Positions 1-11,712 of a stretch of DNA of 64,000 bases are shown one piece after another (the first letter of the stretch is position 1; every line of letters begins with the position of its first letter). The position numbers were made by a program, and so were the translations under genes. A model generated the notes under the pieces. That model was not told the origin of the DNA. It did no database searches and saw nothing but the letters and a program-made list of their open reading frames with translations. The stretch lies in assembly GCA_002778195.1 (NCBI GenBank), contig PCDI01000005.1, forward strand, positions 835,075 through 899,074, in the 5' to 3' direction. Source of the DNA: Raffaelea ambrosiae (Eukaryota; Ascomycota; Sordariomycetes; Ophiostomatales; Ophiostomataceae).

Positions 1-1
1 C

Positions 2-1173
2 CGCAACGAGCGCTGCGTCGAGTGGCGCGACGACGGCAGCGGCTCCGTCGTGCGCATGTACAAGAACCCCTGCCACAGCCCGTGCCACCTGACCAACGTC
101 GAGGTGGACCGCGTCAACTGCCCCGAGTTGATGCGGTGTACGGCGTTCCGTGGGGACGGCAACTTCTGCCGCAGGCCTGCTTGTGGACACAGCTGGCAGG
201 AGCATCTGCACATCTACTACGAGCTGGAGGTACGTTGGCGACTGTCTACGTCCATTTGGAGAAGCTTTTCTTTCCTTTTCTTTTCTTTCCTTTTCTTTTC
301 TTTCCTTTTCGTTTCTTTTACGGAAACGCGCTCCCTTCTGACACCTGCTCCTAGGAATACACGGCCCTGGTCACAGACACGGAAGCGCAGCGGCTGTTTC
401 GCCAGAACGAGAGCGACATCAAAGTCAAGCAGGCGGCCGTCACGGGGCTGGAGTGCCGCGCGGCCGAATACAGAGAGGAGCATGCCAAGATCAAGGAGGC
501 CGCCGCCCGGTTCGGCCTCTTTCTCAAGAAGCACTCCATCACGCCCTACAACGACGCGACGCTCGAGTATCTCGACATGCTGATCCGGGAGGAGGAGCAA
601 AAGTCGCGCGTGTCGCGCGACACGGCCAAGCTCGAGGGCCTGCGCGAGGACCGCCAATCCCACATGGAGCTTGTCCAGGTCCTCGAGGCCAGCATGGCCG
701 ACAGCAGCAGCAGCGGCGGCGGCGAGCAGTTGGACGAGGCGGGCGTGGAGGCGGCGGTGCAGGATCTCTACCGTCTCCAGCATTTCGGCAAGATGCTGCA
801 GGATGTCAAGAACGGCGTCGCCGAAGCCCACCAGGCCACCTACCGCGAGCGGCCATTCAAGGTGCACCCGGCGCGAAGCTCCCGGAGCGCCACCAGCCAT
901 ACCCGGCCACCCAGGCCTCCGCCCAGCAGCAGCAGCTCCTCTCACTATGGCCACGGCTATCCCGACACCGGTCCCGGCTCCTATCACCACAGCAGTCCAT
1001 CGTACCACAGCCACGGCTCGCCAGGCCAGGACCCAGGTCACTCTCTACGCAACGACTATTGCGGGGAGTATAGCAATGGCAGCCGCACTCGCCAGGGCAG
1101 CAGCCGGTTATATTCCGATGCCGTCAGAGGTTGGGGAAGGATTTACGTGTCGGTCAAGGATAAGTTATTTTGA
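2..1173 (+). CDS. 3' part of a Cys-rich protein, possibly the tail of a fungal P-loop GTPase-like family (5' end outside the window)
   Basis: The reading frame enters from the left edge, so the start is missing. Exon 2..229 is followed by an intron at 230..354 (GTACGT donor, CTAG acceptor) whose body is CT-rich simple sequence; the second exon runs to a TGA at 1171. Phase is 0 across the junction. The first exon holds a cluster of Cys and His residues (CHSPCH, CTAFRG, CGHSWQEH) that looks like a zinc-binding module. The second exon is predicted helical and charged, then becomes a low-complexity tail rich in Ser, His, Gly and Tyr. From memory, similar Cys/His modules sit at the C-terminus of fungal AIG1/P-loop GTPase-like proteins; this family call is tentative because the G domain would lie outside the window. 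The last ~15 residues may hide a small unspliced intron. Confidence 0.6.
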
Positions 1174-1923
1174 GGAAAGACCGTTGAGAACAGCAAACCA
1201 CACAAAAATGGAAATTTGTGTTCGAAAAGTATGAGACTTTGGAAAAACAGAACTCGACACATCGATACGGACAGTCGTTGCGACCGGGGGGGGGGAGTTC
1301 TTCGAGCATAGATGACTCGAGCATGGATGACTCGAGCCTCCTTCGGTTGGCTTCGCTGGCCTACTTTCTTTGGATGAATTCATTGCCTACTTCACCAAAC
1401 AGCATAGACTGTAGCCCGGCAGGGTAGCGAACCCGGCTGGTGGTCCCTCCTTTACGTGATCGTGTGTCCTTGTACGCGTATGGAACTCTCCGGGCGAACA
1501 CAGCGGACTGCTTGACACTAGGCCTCCTAGCATCGGAGGCCGGGGCTACATTTGCATTTCACAGCATACGGCCAAGGCAGGTCTAGGGAACAGTGCTTGT
1601 TAGCCTTGGTTCGCTAAACTGCTTGAGATCCAAGCTTAAACGCTTGTTTATTTAGTCACAACACGTCGTCCCCCCCTCTCCACTGCCCGCAACATCATTC
1701 CGCTGTTCCCCAACCACCCCCTCCCTCTCCGGTTCCGCGGAAGCCTCCGCCTTTGGGGAACCGAGCAGCTTGTAACTAATAGCTAACCGCGGATAATGGC
1801 AAAGCCGATCGGTGTTCTCGCTTGTCAGTCCACGCGTTGCCTGACCCGGGAATGCAGCACAATAGGGCGTGCAATTTCTGCTGCTTCCTTCCCGCCCCAT
1901 AGGATGTACCACGCCCAGCAAGC
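1174..1923. other. Intergenic, 750 bp
   Basis: No coding region is supported here. It should hold the 3' end of the left-edge gene and the promoter of the Gfo/Idh/MocA gene. A pyrimidine-rich stretch at about 1660-1740 precedes that start. Confidence 0.5.
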
Positions 1924-3036
1924 ATGCCGCTCTGCACCAACACCATGGGTTCGCCGCATCTTGCCCCGGTTCGCGTCGCGGTCTTGGGCTACGGCTCCAT
2001 TGGCCGCCGCCATGCGCTCGCCGTCCAGAACAACCCGGACGCCGAGCTGGTGGCCATTGTCGACCCGCTGCCCCAGACCGCGGCCACCGCCGCCAGCCTC
2101 CATGTGGCCTACTACCCGTCCCTGACCGAGCTGCTGGCGGCGTGCAAACCGGATCTCGTGATTGTCAGCACCCCCAACCAGACGCATGCGCCGGCGGCCA
2201 CGGAGCTGGCCGCGGCCGGGGTGCACATGCTCATCGAGAAGCCGTTCTGCGCCAGCGTGGCCGAGGGCCGGACGCTGCTGGCCGTTCTGCAAAAGGCCGC
2301 CGACGAACGGGGCGTCCACGCCGCGGTGGGCCACCACCGCCGCTTCAACCCGTACGCCGTGGCCGCGAAGCAGGCCATCGACGGCGGCGCGCTGGGCCGG
2401 CTGCTGGCGCTGAACGCCCTCTGGATGCTCAAGAAGCCGGACGCCTACTTTGACCAGGCAGCCTGGCGCCGGACCCCGTCGGCCGGCCCCGTGCTCGTCA
2501 ACCTGATCCACGACGTCGACCTCTTCCACTACTTTGCCGGCCCCATTGCGCGCGTGCAGACCGAGGGCCTGCTCCGGCAGCGCGGCCATCCCGTCGAGGA
2601 GGGCGCGGCCATGGTCCTGCGGTTCCGCTCCGGCGTGGTGGCCACCTGTCTGCTGTCGGACAACACGCCGGCGCCGTACTCGCTCGAGTGCGGCACGGGC
2701 GAGAACCCGGCACTGGCCGCCCACGGCCAGGACTGCTACCGCCTCTTCGGCTCCGCGGCGTCCCTGAGCGTGCCCGACATGACGCGCTGGTCCTACGACG
2801 GCCAGCCGGTCCAGGACTGGTCGCACGCCATGACGCAGCAGACCCTGGTCGTGGACCACAGCCGCGGGAAGCCGCTCGACCAGCAGCTGGCCAACCTGGT
2901 CGCCGTCATCCGCGGCCAGGCGCCGGCGCCGCGCAGCACGCCCCGGTCGGGTCTGGCGGCGCTCATTGTGTGCGAGGCGATCAAGACGTCCTTGGCCACC
3001 GGCCAGGCGGTGGATTTGGAGCCGTATGATGTATAG
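1924..3036 (+). CDS. Gfo/Idh/MocA-family NAD(P)-dependent oxidoreductase
   Basis: Single exon, 370 aa from the first ATG. A second in-frame ATG at 1945 has a better context (ACACCATGGG) and would give 363 aa. The N-terminal Rossmann fold shows GYGSIG near residue 22, a conserved EKPF (family EKP motif, catalytic Lys) near residue 107, and in the C-terminal half NLIHDVDLFHYF, where the family has its conserved Asp/His pair. Length is typical for Gfo/Idh/MocA sugar or inositol dehydrogenases. I see no signal peptide, so it is probably cytosolic. A 3-dehydroshikimate dehydratase lies 9 kb away, and some fungal members are annotated as quinate-utilisation oxidoreductases; that link is from memory and is only a hint. 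The substrate is not deducible. Confidence 0.85.
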   Translation: MPLCTNTMGSPHLAPVRVAVLGYGSIGRRHALAVQNNPDAELVAIVDPLPQTAATAASLHVAYYPSLTELLAACKPDLVIVSTPNQTHAPAATELAAAGVHMLIEKPFCASVAEGRTLLAVLQKAADERGVHAAVGHHRRFNPYAVAAKQAIDGGALGRLLALNALWMLKKPDAYFDQAAWRRTPSAGPVLVNLIHDVDLFHYFAGPIARVQTEGLLRQRGHPVEEGAAMVLRFRSGVVATCLLSDNTPAPYSLECGTGENPALAAHGQDCYRLFGSAASLSVPDMTRWSYDGQPVQDWSHAMTQQTLVVDHSRGKPLDQQLANLVAVIRGQAPAPRSTPRSGLAALIVCEAIKTSLATGQAVDLEPYDV

Positions 3037-3680
3037 ATGCCTGTCCAGCAATGGTGGACGTACATGATCCGAAACAAGAGAGATGGAAGCTTCTATCACC
3101 AGTATATAGATTTTTATTTATTTATTTTTTTCATATTTTTTTTTCGAAGTAAAACAAAGAACAAATACGGTGTACATGTACGCGTGTCACCCGCCTGCCC
3201 CGGGTACTCTCGGTAAGGCTAGAAACCTGTACGATCTTGGCCATCCGAAACCATTTGTTGGTAGCCACCAACCCTGGGAGGCACCGTATTGGCCAAGAGG
3301 GTCGATGTTGGCATGCCGAGCCTTGGCAGGGCCGGGCAAGCAGACACCAAGAACGCCGCGCCGCCGTCGACCAGCTCTAGGCGAATCACCGGACCCCGGG
3401 GCTTCATCGCCAAGGCAAGGCCAAGGCCAGGCCAAGGCAAGGCCAAGGTTTGCCAATGCTGCACGCTTTTGCCTCGATAACGAGATTTTCGCCCCGTGCA
3501 CTTTCCTTGCTTATGAGTCTCTCGTCCCGCATTGTCCGACAGTCTTCCGATTTCTCTTTCCATTGATCTACATTGGCAAGAGCGATTGGTTGCTTGTCGT
3601 TTGCCGCTCCTTCCATCTTTCGTCTCGCAAGCAGGCAGACAGCCACACGGAACAACTTCACAAACGCCCCCCCGCTCCAG
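3037..3680. other. Intergenic, 644 bp; promoter and leader of the ENA-type ATPase
   Basis: AT-rich 3' flank of the oxidoreductase (about 3110-3160), then the ATPase leader. At about 3410-3455 there is a short tandem run of AAGGCC/AGGCCA units. No gene seen. Confidence 0.5.
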
Positions 3681-6600
3681 ATGGCCAAACCAAGCAAGAA
3701 AGGAAAGCAGGTCGACCGCGCCGTCTCCGGCCAGTCCAACAAGGCCATGTCGGCCCCCGCCCACGCTCTCACCTACCAGCAGGTGGTCGCCGAGCTGGAC
3801 GCGGACCCGGTCCACGGCCTGTCGGTGGCCGAGGCCAAGTCCCGTCTGGACGCGTACGGCAGGAACGAGCTGGGCGAGGACAAGGGCGTGCAGCCCATCA
3901 AGATCGTCATCGCCCAAATCGCCAATGCCATGACCCTAGTTAAGTACCCGACCGCCGGCTCGACCCCCGAACGCAAGTCTGACCAGTCTCCTGCAGGTGC
4001 TCATCATGGCCATGGCCGTCAGCTACGGCATTGGCTCGTATATTGAAGGCGGCGTCGTCACCGCCGTCATTCTTCTGAATGTCGTTGTCGGCTTCTTCCA
4101 AGAGTACTCGGCCGAGAAGACCATGGACTCCCTCCGGTCGCTGAGCTCGCCCACGGCCACGGTCGTGCGTGCCGGCGAAGCGGCCGTTGTCCCGTCTGGC
4201 GAGATTGTCCCGGGCGACCTCGTCGAGGTCAAGATGGGAGACACGGTGCCCGCGGACATCCGGTGAGCAGCAGGCCGTGTGCAGCATTCGAGCAGCCCAT
4301 CGTACACCCCCCCCCAGAAAACTGACACAGGACCACCTTCCCAGACTCATCGAAACCAAAAACTTTGAGACCGACGAGGCCCTTCTGACCGGCGAGTCCC
4401 TGCCGGTGCGCAAGGTGGCGGACGACGTCTTCGCGGCCCACACGGGCCCCGGAGATCGCCTCAACGTCGCCTACAGCAGCTCCACCGTCACCAAGGGGCG
4501 CGCCCAGGGCATCGTGTTCGCTACCGGCATCGTGACCGAAATCGGCGCCATTGCCTCGGCGCTGCAGCAGAAGGACTCCCGCATCCGCCCGGTTAAGCGC
4601 GGGCCCGACGGCCGTGCCGGCCCCCACCGCTACCTCGAGGCCTACACGCTCACGCTCTCCGACGCGGCCGGCCGCTTCCTCGGCGTCAGCAAGGGCACCC
4701 CGCTGCAGCGCAAGCTCAGCAAGCTGGCCATCCTGCTGTTTGGCGTGGCCGTCGTCTGCGCCGTCATCTGCCTCGGCGCCAACAAGTTTAACCGCCAGCA
4801 GGAGGTCGTCATCTACGCCGTGGCCACGGGGCTCTCCATGATCCCGGCGTCGCTGGTGGTCGTCCTGACCATCACCATGGCCGCCGGCACCAAGCGCATG
4901 GTGCAGCGCCACGTCATCGTGCGCAACCTCCAGTCGCTGGAGGCCCTGGGCGCCGTCACCGACATCTGCAGCGACAAGACCGGCACGCTGACGCAGGGCA
5001 AGATGATTGCGCGCGCTGCCTGGATCCCGGCCGCCGGCACCTTTGTCGTCGAGAATGCCAGCGAGGTCTTCAACCCAACCCAGGGCGACGTCCGCCGTCT
5101 GCCGGGCAAGCAGCCCGGGGACATTGACTTTCAGCACATCGCCGGCCAGAAGGATGCTGCCGACGAGGACGAAAAAGAGGGTTTGGCAGCGGACAAGACC
5201 GGACAGTCAGACACCGCCCCGGAAGGAAGCGCCGCCGGTCTCCCGTCGTCGCAGACCGACGACCGTGACGACGACACCCCGCTCCACGAGTTCCTCAACG
5301 TGTCCACTCTGGCCAACCTGGCCACGGTCCACGAAACCGGCGGGAAATGGGTCGGCCGCGGTGACCCGACGGAACTGGCCATCCACGTCTTTGCGCGGCG
5401 ATTCGGCTGGACCCGGACCAAGCTTGTCCAGGGCGAGGACGCCCCCTGGACGGATGTGGCCGAGCTGCCCTTTGACAGCGAGGTCAAGCGCATGAGCGTC
5501 ATCATGAAGAACAACGCCACCGGCCAGCACCACGTCTTCACCAAGGGCGCCGTCGAGCGCGTCATCCGGGACTGCACACGCTACTGTCCGCGCGGCCACG
5601 AGACGGCGCCCATGACGGACAGCGTCCGCACGGAGATCCTGCGCAACATGGAGGCCTTTGCCAGCCTGGGCCTCCGCGTCCTCTGCCTGGCGAGCCGGCA
5701 GTTTGACGAGGACCCCGTCCTGGCCAGCAAGAAGGAGAAGGCGCAGCGGAAACAGGACGAGGAAAAAGACAACGAAGAGGACCACGAAAAGGACGCCAAG
5801 ACGAATGAGGACGACATCCCCCGCCGCTCCATTGAAATCGATCTGACGTTCCGCGGCCTCATCGGCCTGTATGACCCGCCCCGACCCGAGTCGGCCCCGG
5901 CCGTGCGGGAGTGTCACCGGGCCGGCATTTCGGTGCACATGCTCACGGGCGACCACCCGGAGACGGCCAAGGCCATCGCCATGGACGTCGGCATTCTGCC
6001 GTCCCGCATGGACCGGGTCAGCCGCACCATGGCCGCCGCCATGGTCATGACGGCCACCGACTTTGACGCCCTGGACGACGAGGAGATTGACGCCCTGCCC
6101 GTGTTGCCTCTGGTCATTGCGCGCTGTGCGCCCAGCACCAAGGTGCGCATGATCGAGGCGCTCCACCGCCGGAAGAAGTTTTGTGCCATGGTACGTGTAT
6201 AGGGAGGGGGGGACGTTGGAGAGTGCGTGTCTTTTCGACCCAGCTGTGGATGCCTATACTCTTTTCTCTCGACCAGCTGTGGATGCCTAATGCTCTTTTC
6301 TTGTGCAGACCGGAGACGGCGTCAACGACTCGCCGTCGCTTCGCCGCGCCGACGTGGGCATTGCCATGGGCCAGGCGGGCTCCGACGTGGCCAAGGACGC
6401 GTCGGACATTGTGCTGGCCGACGACAACTTTGCGTCGATTGTCGCGGCCATCGAGGAGGGCCGGCGCATCTTTGACAACATCCAAAAGTTTGTGCTGCAC
6501 GTGCTGGCCGAGAACATTGCGCAGGCCGGCACGCTGCTGGTCGGCCTGGCCTTCAAGGACGCCCGCGGGCTGTCCGTGTTCCCGCTGGCGCCGGTCGAGG

Positions 6601-7349
6601 TCGTGTGGATCATCATGGTGACGTCGGGCATGCCGGACATGGGCCTCGGCTTCGAGCGCGCCGTGCCCGACATCATGGAGCGCCCACCCCAGAATCTGGC
6701 CACCGGCATCTTCACCACCGAGTTTCTCGTCGACATGGTCGTCTACGGCCTGTGGATCGCCGCCCTCTGCCTGGCCAGCTTCGTGCTCGTCGTCTTCGGC
6801 TTCGGCGGCGGCGACCTCGGGCACGGCTGCAACGAGGCCTACGGGCCGTCGTGCACCGTCGTCTTCCGCGCCCGCGCCACCACCTTTGCCTGCCTCACGT
6901 GGTTCGCGCTGTTCCTGGCCTGGGAGATGATCGACATGCGCCGCTCCTTCTTCCGCATGCAGCCCGGCTCGCCGCGCTACCTGACCCAGTGGATGCACGA
7001 CGTGTGGCGCAACCAGTTCCTCTTCTGGGCCGTCGTCTTCGGCTTCGTCACGCTGTTCCCCACGCTGTACATCCCCGTCATCAACGACCGCGTCTTCAAG
7101 CACGTCGGCATCAGCTGGGAGTGGGCCATTGTCTTCCTCGCCGCCGGCCTGTTCTTTGCCGGCGTCGAGCTGTGGAAGTTTGCCAAGCGCGTCTACTTCC
7201 GCCACGCGTCCCCGACGCAGGTCGGCGGCCTCGCCTGTCAAGACGCCGACATTGAGCGCCGCGTGTTTGGCGCGTACTTCTTTGCCGAAAGCGGCAGCGA
7301 CGACCCGGATATGTTAGGCGAGGAGGACACCATCAAGGAAGATCACTGA
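3681..7349 (+). CDS. ENA-type (P-type IID) sodium/potassium-exporting ATPase
   Basis: Four exons: 3681..3938, 3997..4262, 4345..6190 and 6309..7349 (1136 aa; all phases agree). P-type ATPase landmarks: TGES at about 190, the phosphorylated Asp in CSDKTGTLT at about 385, TGDHPETAKA in the P domain, and GDGVND at 792-797 at the start of exon 4. Subfamily signals typical of fungal ENA pumps are EYSAEKTMDSLRSLSSPTA after the second membrane segment and NVAYSSSTVTKGRAQG in the A/P linker. Several C-terminal hydrophobic helices follow. Expected role: export of Na+, K+ or Li+ across the plasma membrane at high pH or salt, powered by ATP. The N domain carries two charged insertions (about 440-475 and 620-650). 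The start at 3681 is the ATG that heads the conserved N-terminus; the upstream frame is leader. Confidence 0.93.
6236..6303 (+). repeat. Tandem duplication of 34 bp inside the last ENA intron
   Basis: Two near-identical 34-bp units, 6236..6269 and 6270..6303, lie in the third intron (6191..6308). Each carries AGCTGTGGATGCCTA followed by a CTCTTTTCT pyrimidine tract, so a branch-point-like plus polypyrimidine block is duplicated just before the acceptor. Confidence 0.85.
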
Positions 7350-7976
7350 CTAAGAAGGGGCGGGATGCCCCGGGCGACGAGAGCACAGGCGAGCGGCGGT
7401 GCAGAGGAGGAGAGGAGGAACGGGCACAAGACGGACGAGCCTTCGCTGGAAGGACGGGCTGCGACCACCTGCGTGGTATTTTTCAAAGCATCAACACCAA
7501 CATCAACATCAACATCCCCCCCAAAAGCAAGATCACCACATCTTCAAAAAATGCTTTTCAACAAAGACATTATGCCGTCCAGCAAGGCCTGGAGACTGTT
7601 TAGGATAGCCATCGGCCAGTTTCAACAACATAGGTGCCGGTATCATACGTTACAATTGAATACACATCTGAAGCTACAACCCACTGTTTGTGCACGGCTG
7701 CGCCCAGCCATGTTATTCGCTGTTTTGGCCTGCCTATCTGACATGGACGAATAGGAGAGACTGGACGTTTTCCCGTGAGCCGTTCTCGTACAGAAAAGTA
7801 GACACCCCTGTGATGTGTATGGCCTTCTCGTACACATCCGACGGCACGGTCTGCCAATCAGGTTGCAGGACTTACACAGACCAATGCCACCACAAAAACA
7901 AATACAACGTACCAGGAACATAGACCCAGGACGGCGACGCCGCCGCTGGCGAGGCGCAAGAGCGCGCCCGCACCGC
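7350..7976. other. Convergent 3' region between the ENA ATPase and the HET gene
   Basis: Both flanking genes end here. Contains a short (CAACAT)n run at about 7492-7520. No gene supported. Confidence 0.5.
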
Positions 7977-10799
7977 TCATACAATGTGAACCCGAATGAC
8001 GCTCCCGTCCAACTCCATGCGCTGCGACACGAGCCACCAAGTCCAGTGGCGAGCGTTGCCTCCCAGTGCGCCCGGGCAGCCGATGGTCTCGTAGCGCGCG
8101 TCGTTCTCGCTGCTCTCCAACAGGAGCTTCAGATCGGCGGCTGTGTTGCCAAACGCGTTCAGGCCATTGTCCAAGAACGTTTGCAAGACCACCACCTCGG
8201 GAAAGATCTCGCGCACGGCGGCAGACGCGGACGCCAGCGGCAGGCGCACGTGCATCCGCCGGCCCCATGTGCTTTCGGGCAGCAGAGTCTCGGTCTGCGG
8301 AATCGCCTTCCACAGGTGGCTGCTGCCCACCCGCCACTGCCAGGCACCGTCGCGTCCCTTGAGATACCAGGGCCGGGCGAGCTTCCAGTCCGCCGGCCCA
8401 TACGAGACTTCCAAGAAGCCCCCGTCCGCCACGCGCGGACGGAACTGGGCATCGATGCAGGACAGCCACGCCGTCGGGAAGTCGGGCGACGCACCCCGGC
8501 GCTCGTTGATCAGGCCGTAGTACAGCGGCAGCAGCTGCCGCCGCTGTCGGGCCAGAGGCACGAAGCCCACGCCGGCGCGGCCCCATGGGCCCCAGTGGTC
8601 GTAGGTGTCGAGCGTCATGTTGTCCAGGGACGCCCGCGCTTCCCGGACCGCCTGGGCCAGCGTGGTTGTCAGGCCCCCGACGTCCAGGTCCTTCAGATGC
8701 CCGTCGACGCCCCGGTAAAAGGCCATGTAGACGTGCGGACAGACGGCGACGATCTTGTAGATGTGCGAACGTCCCACGGGCCGCAGGACCAGATACACAA
8801 TCGTCTTCTCGCGTTCCAGGTTCAGAAGAAAGAGTTCGTCGCATCCCGGGCGCGCGATCGTGTCCAGCGGCATCGCGGACACCACATACAGCAGCGGCGT
8901 TTCTTCTTGGTCCCGGGCCGGCTGCATCTTGAACAGCCGCAGCGTCTTTCCTCGCCAGGCGCATACCAGGGGCGCCGACACCACGCACAGGCGGATGAGC
9001 CGCAGAGACAGGGCGCCGATGTCCGTGTCTATGCGGATGCGGCGCGGCGTGATCCGGGGGTCGCTGGGCTTCCTGTGCAGGTAGCCCTGCGCGATCTTGA
9101 CGATGTAGAGGTAGATTTTGCGCTTGTACGCATACGTGTCCCCGTCCTGGACAATCGCGGACCACACATTGTCGTGGTCGGCCGCCGCGGGGGTGTCGTC
9201 GCCGTGCTCCGCCCCCACCGCGGGCACGGTGCCCGACACGTCGTCGCCACCACCGTCCCCCTCGGTCTCTGGGTTGTCGACCGAAGGGGGGTTCGGCCTC
9301 CGGTACCACGTCGAGGCGCCGCCGAGGCCGTCGGGGCCGTCGTCGGCGGGCGGGGCGGGCGGCGGCCCGGCAAACACGCGCTTCCAGACATGGTGGCTCG
9401 TGCAATCGGGCAGCCACGATGGAAAGTGTGGCGGTGCGGCCTGTCCGGCGGCGGCCACGAGGATCCAGGGCATTTTCAGTTTGACGATGCACAAGGCCAC
9501 GAGGCCGATGAAGACTTGCTGCGGTGCGAGCGAGTAGTCGGGCTGCAGCACAATGTCGCCGCCGCCTCTGGTCTCCTGTGCTGCCTGCGGGAAGATCCCG
9601 AGCACGCCAAAGAGACGGTCGCGCGGATCGGACGCCTGCGCGTGGACGGTGGCCCCCAGCAGGTCGTACACATGGCGGCCCGCCGGGAACTCGGCCTGGG
9701 CCAGGTACTGGACCCACGGCGCGGCTGTGGTGTCCCACGCCCAGCCCCGGCGGGCCAGCCGACCGGCCGTGGTGGCGTCCGCCCAGAAGTCCATGTTGCC
9801 GATGCGCAGGACCGCCTGGGGCGCCAGCACCAGCTCCTGGATGACCCAGACCCGGCTGAAGTACTTGCGCGCCAGCACGTCCTTGAGGCCAAACGGCTCG
9901 TCTCGCTGCTGCTGCTTCTGCAGAGGAAGAGGCAGGGTCAGGGTGCCCGCGGCCGCCAAGGCGTCGAGCTCGTCGAGGCGGCGGCGTTCCGGGAACGGGG
10001 GGCTTCGCTGCGGCGGGCCGACCATGTCCGCGCCGAGATAGACAATGACGCGCACGCACTGCATGTAGATGCGCCCCATGCAGGCGACCTGCGCCGTGCG
10101 CTCGGGCAGGTCGTCCTGGTTGATGCAGAGCGCATCCACCCACACCATGCGCGTCCCCCGGGGCGGACGCACGTGGCGCAGCATGTCGCGGCAGTTGCGC
10201 GTCTGCCAGATCACGTCCCAGTACGGGCCGGCAAAGATGGGCCAGCGCGGCGCATAATCGTTGTCCTCGCCCCCCCAGGTATAGGAGACCGTCTCGTACG
10301 GGGGGCAGTGTGTCAGCGCAAAGGTTTCGAGCGCCACGTGGACCGGGCCGTTCTCGTCGTCGGCCGACTCGGCCGACTCGGCCGCCAGGCAGAGCAGCCG
10401 AAAGTCGTCGGACGCCAACGTCTTGCCATAGACCGGCAACGGGATCGTCGCGGCGGGCGGCCGGTCGTCTGCGTCTGGCGGGTCCCCGCGAACGTCGCGG
10501 TCGTCGGCCCGCTCGGGGTGTCCTGGATCGTCGGCCCTGTCGCTTGCCGTGCTGCGGAGGTTGAAGCCCATCTTGACGTAGGGAAAACCCGCCGGCCAGT
10601 GCAAGTTCAGCTGGCCGATGGGCCGGCTCGGCGGCACCGTCAAAGACGAGCTCGGCGCTTCCTCGACGCCACGCTGGCCTGTGGGATGCTGACCACCGCA
10701 GGCGCGGCAAGAGACGATGTTGTCCTTGACTTGCACATCAGGGCGCTCGCAAGACGCATGGTGCCATCGAGTCGGTGCCATAGTCCATGGATGTGCCAA
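7977..10799 (-). CDS. HET-domain (heterokaryon incompatibility) protein
   Basis: One uninterrupted frame of 940 aa. The HET domain begins at about residue 168 with YETVSYTWG and continues with VWVDALCINQDD and a MGRIYMQC..VIVYLG block near 219-256; these are the family's three hallmark motifs. Ahead of it is a 160-residue region with a CRACGG knuckle at 31-36, and after it about 680 residues without a recognised domain. HET proteins mediate non-self recognition and cell death in filamentous ascomycetes; the partner and specificity cannot be inferred. Two other very long frames overlap it (one on each strand) but carry no recognisable family motif, so I treat them as GC-driven shadows. A second in-frame ATG lies six codons downstream. 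Confidence 0.9.
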   Translation of the reverse strand: MAHPWTMAPTRWHHASCERPDVQVKDNIVSCRACGGQHPTGQRGVEEAPSSSLTVPPSRPIGQLNLHWPAGFPYVKMGFNLRSTASDRADDPGHPERADDRDVRGDPPDADDRPPAATIPLPVYGKTLASDDFRLLCLAAESAESADDENGPVHVALETFALTHCPPYETVSYTWGGEDNDYAPRWPIFAGPYWDVIWQTRNCRDMLRHVRPPRGTRMVWVDALCINQDDLPERTAQVACMGRIYMQCVRVIVYLGADMVGPPQRSPPFPERRRLDELDALAAAGTLTLPLPLQKQQQRDEPFGLKDVLARKYFSRVWVIQELVLAPQAVLRIGNMDFWADATTAGRLARRGWAWDTTAAPWVQYLAQAEFPAGRHVYDLLGATVHAQASDPRDRLFGVLGIFPQAAQETRGGGDIVLQPDYSLAPQQVFIGLVALCIVKLKMPWILVAAAGQAAPPHFPSWLPDCTSHHVWKRVFAGPPPAPPADDGPDGLGGASTWYRRPNPPSVDNPETEGDGGGDDVSGTVPAVGAEHGDDTPAAADHDNVWSAIVQDGDTYAYKRKIYLYIVKIAQGYLHRKPSDPRITPRRIRIDTDIGALSLRLIRLCVVSAPLVCAWRGKTLRLFKMQPARDQEETPLLYVVSAMPLDTIARPGCDELFLLNLEREKTIVYLVLRPVGRSHIYKIVAVCPHVYMAFYRGVDGHLKDLDVGGLTTTLAQAVREARASLDNMTLDTYDHWGPWGRAGVGFVPLARQRRQLLPLYYGLINERRGASPDFPTAWLSCIDAQFRPRVADGGFLEVSYGPADWKLARPWYLKGRDGAWQWRVGSSHLWKAIPQTETLLPESTWGRRMHVRLPLASASAAVREIFPEVVVLQTFLDNGLNAFGNTAADLKLLLESSENDARYETIGCPGALGGNARHWTWWLVSQRMELDGSVIRVHIV

Positions 10800-11712
10800 A
10801 ATTCTCTCTTCTTGGCTTCCTGGAACAGGGCAGGCAGGGTAGGCAGACTACACACGAGCAGAGACGCGACTTGTACCGAGACCAAGGAACAGTGAGATTA
10901 CAGTATGTTCTCAGCCTTGCGACCCCTCCACCCGGAGAGGCGGGGATGTTGTCAACCTTGGAAAATCCTGTTCGGTGCACAGCTGGTGAAGGAAAGGGAT
11001 ACAAACAATTGTCATAAACCAAAGACGGAAAAACAGGAGACATTTCATGTTTCTAGAAGATCCTCGGCACGAGCAGATTTCCGGGATTTCAAGAACCAAG
11101 AAAGTGACTGAGGAACCGTCCTTTGGGTTGTTGTTGAATTTGTGGTTCCGATTTCTCTTTGACTATTTATAAGTAACGCTTTATAGATAAAAAAATCTCC
11201 ATCTGGATGAAGTGACACTCTTTTCATTACACGATAAAGGTCTGACCACTACACCACATAACCAAAACGATCATCAACTTGCACTGCTGAGTGGCCGAAG
11301 CACCCGACTTTGGAGACATACCTGAGCCACTAGCTATTCTTGCAAACATCCTGCATGGATAGAATCTATTGGATCTCCTGCTATTCGTTGGAGAGACCGC
11401 ACGCTCTCTCTCTCCGGGCTCTTACCCCGAGTCGATCTCGAATCCCCGCAAACTTCCTCTGAAACGGGGACAAGGACTCTGTTTTTTCATTGGAGATGAA
11501 TCGTTCCTCGGAATTGAATTCTACCGACGACGGAGTTGTGTTTACCAGCAGCTAAGGTGACAATAATTACCAATAGACCACACAGCCTTTTTTGTCAAAA
11601 AAGAAAAGAAAAAAAAAGAACACGCTTCTTAAACACGGCACGAATACGCTTGGCGAAAAATGCCGGTGATCGTTCATCGGCTTACTCACCTGTTGCCCAG
11701 CGTCTTCATACA
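10800..11712. other. Intergenic, 913 bp, divergent promoters of the HET gene and the DHS dehydratase
   Basis: Lower GC than its surroundings. Around 11223-11258 (minus strand) there is a tRNA-like D-arm sequence without a matching T-arm. No functional gene supported. Confidence 0.5.

Noticed and set aside
7815..10895. A 1026-codon open frame antisense to the HET gene, plus a 950-codon frame on the HET strand at 7858..10710
   Set aside because: Neither translates to any recognisable domain; both are rich in Arg, Gly, Ala and Pro as expected from reading GC-rich third positions in the wrong frame. The HET frame contains the full family motif set.
11223..11258. tRNA-like sequence on the minus strand (GTGGTGTAGTGG D-arm, possible anticodon stem with 4 of 5 pairs)
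   Set aside because: No T-arm with a GTTCRANYC loop and no acceptor-stem complement were found downstream, so no functional tRNA is supported; at best a degenerate fragment.
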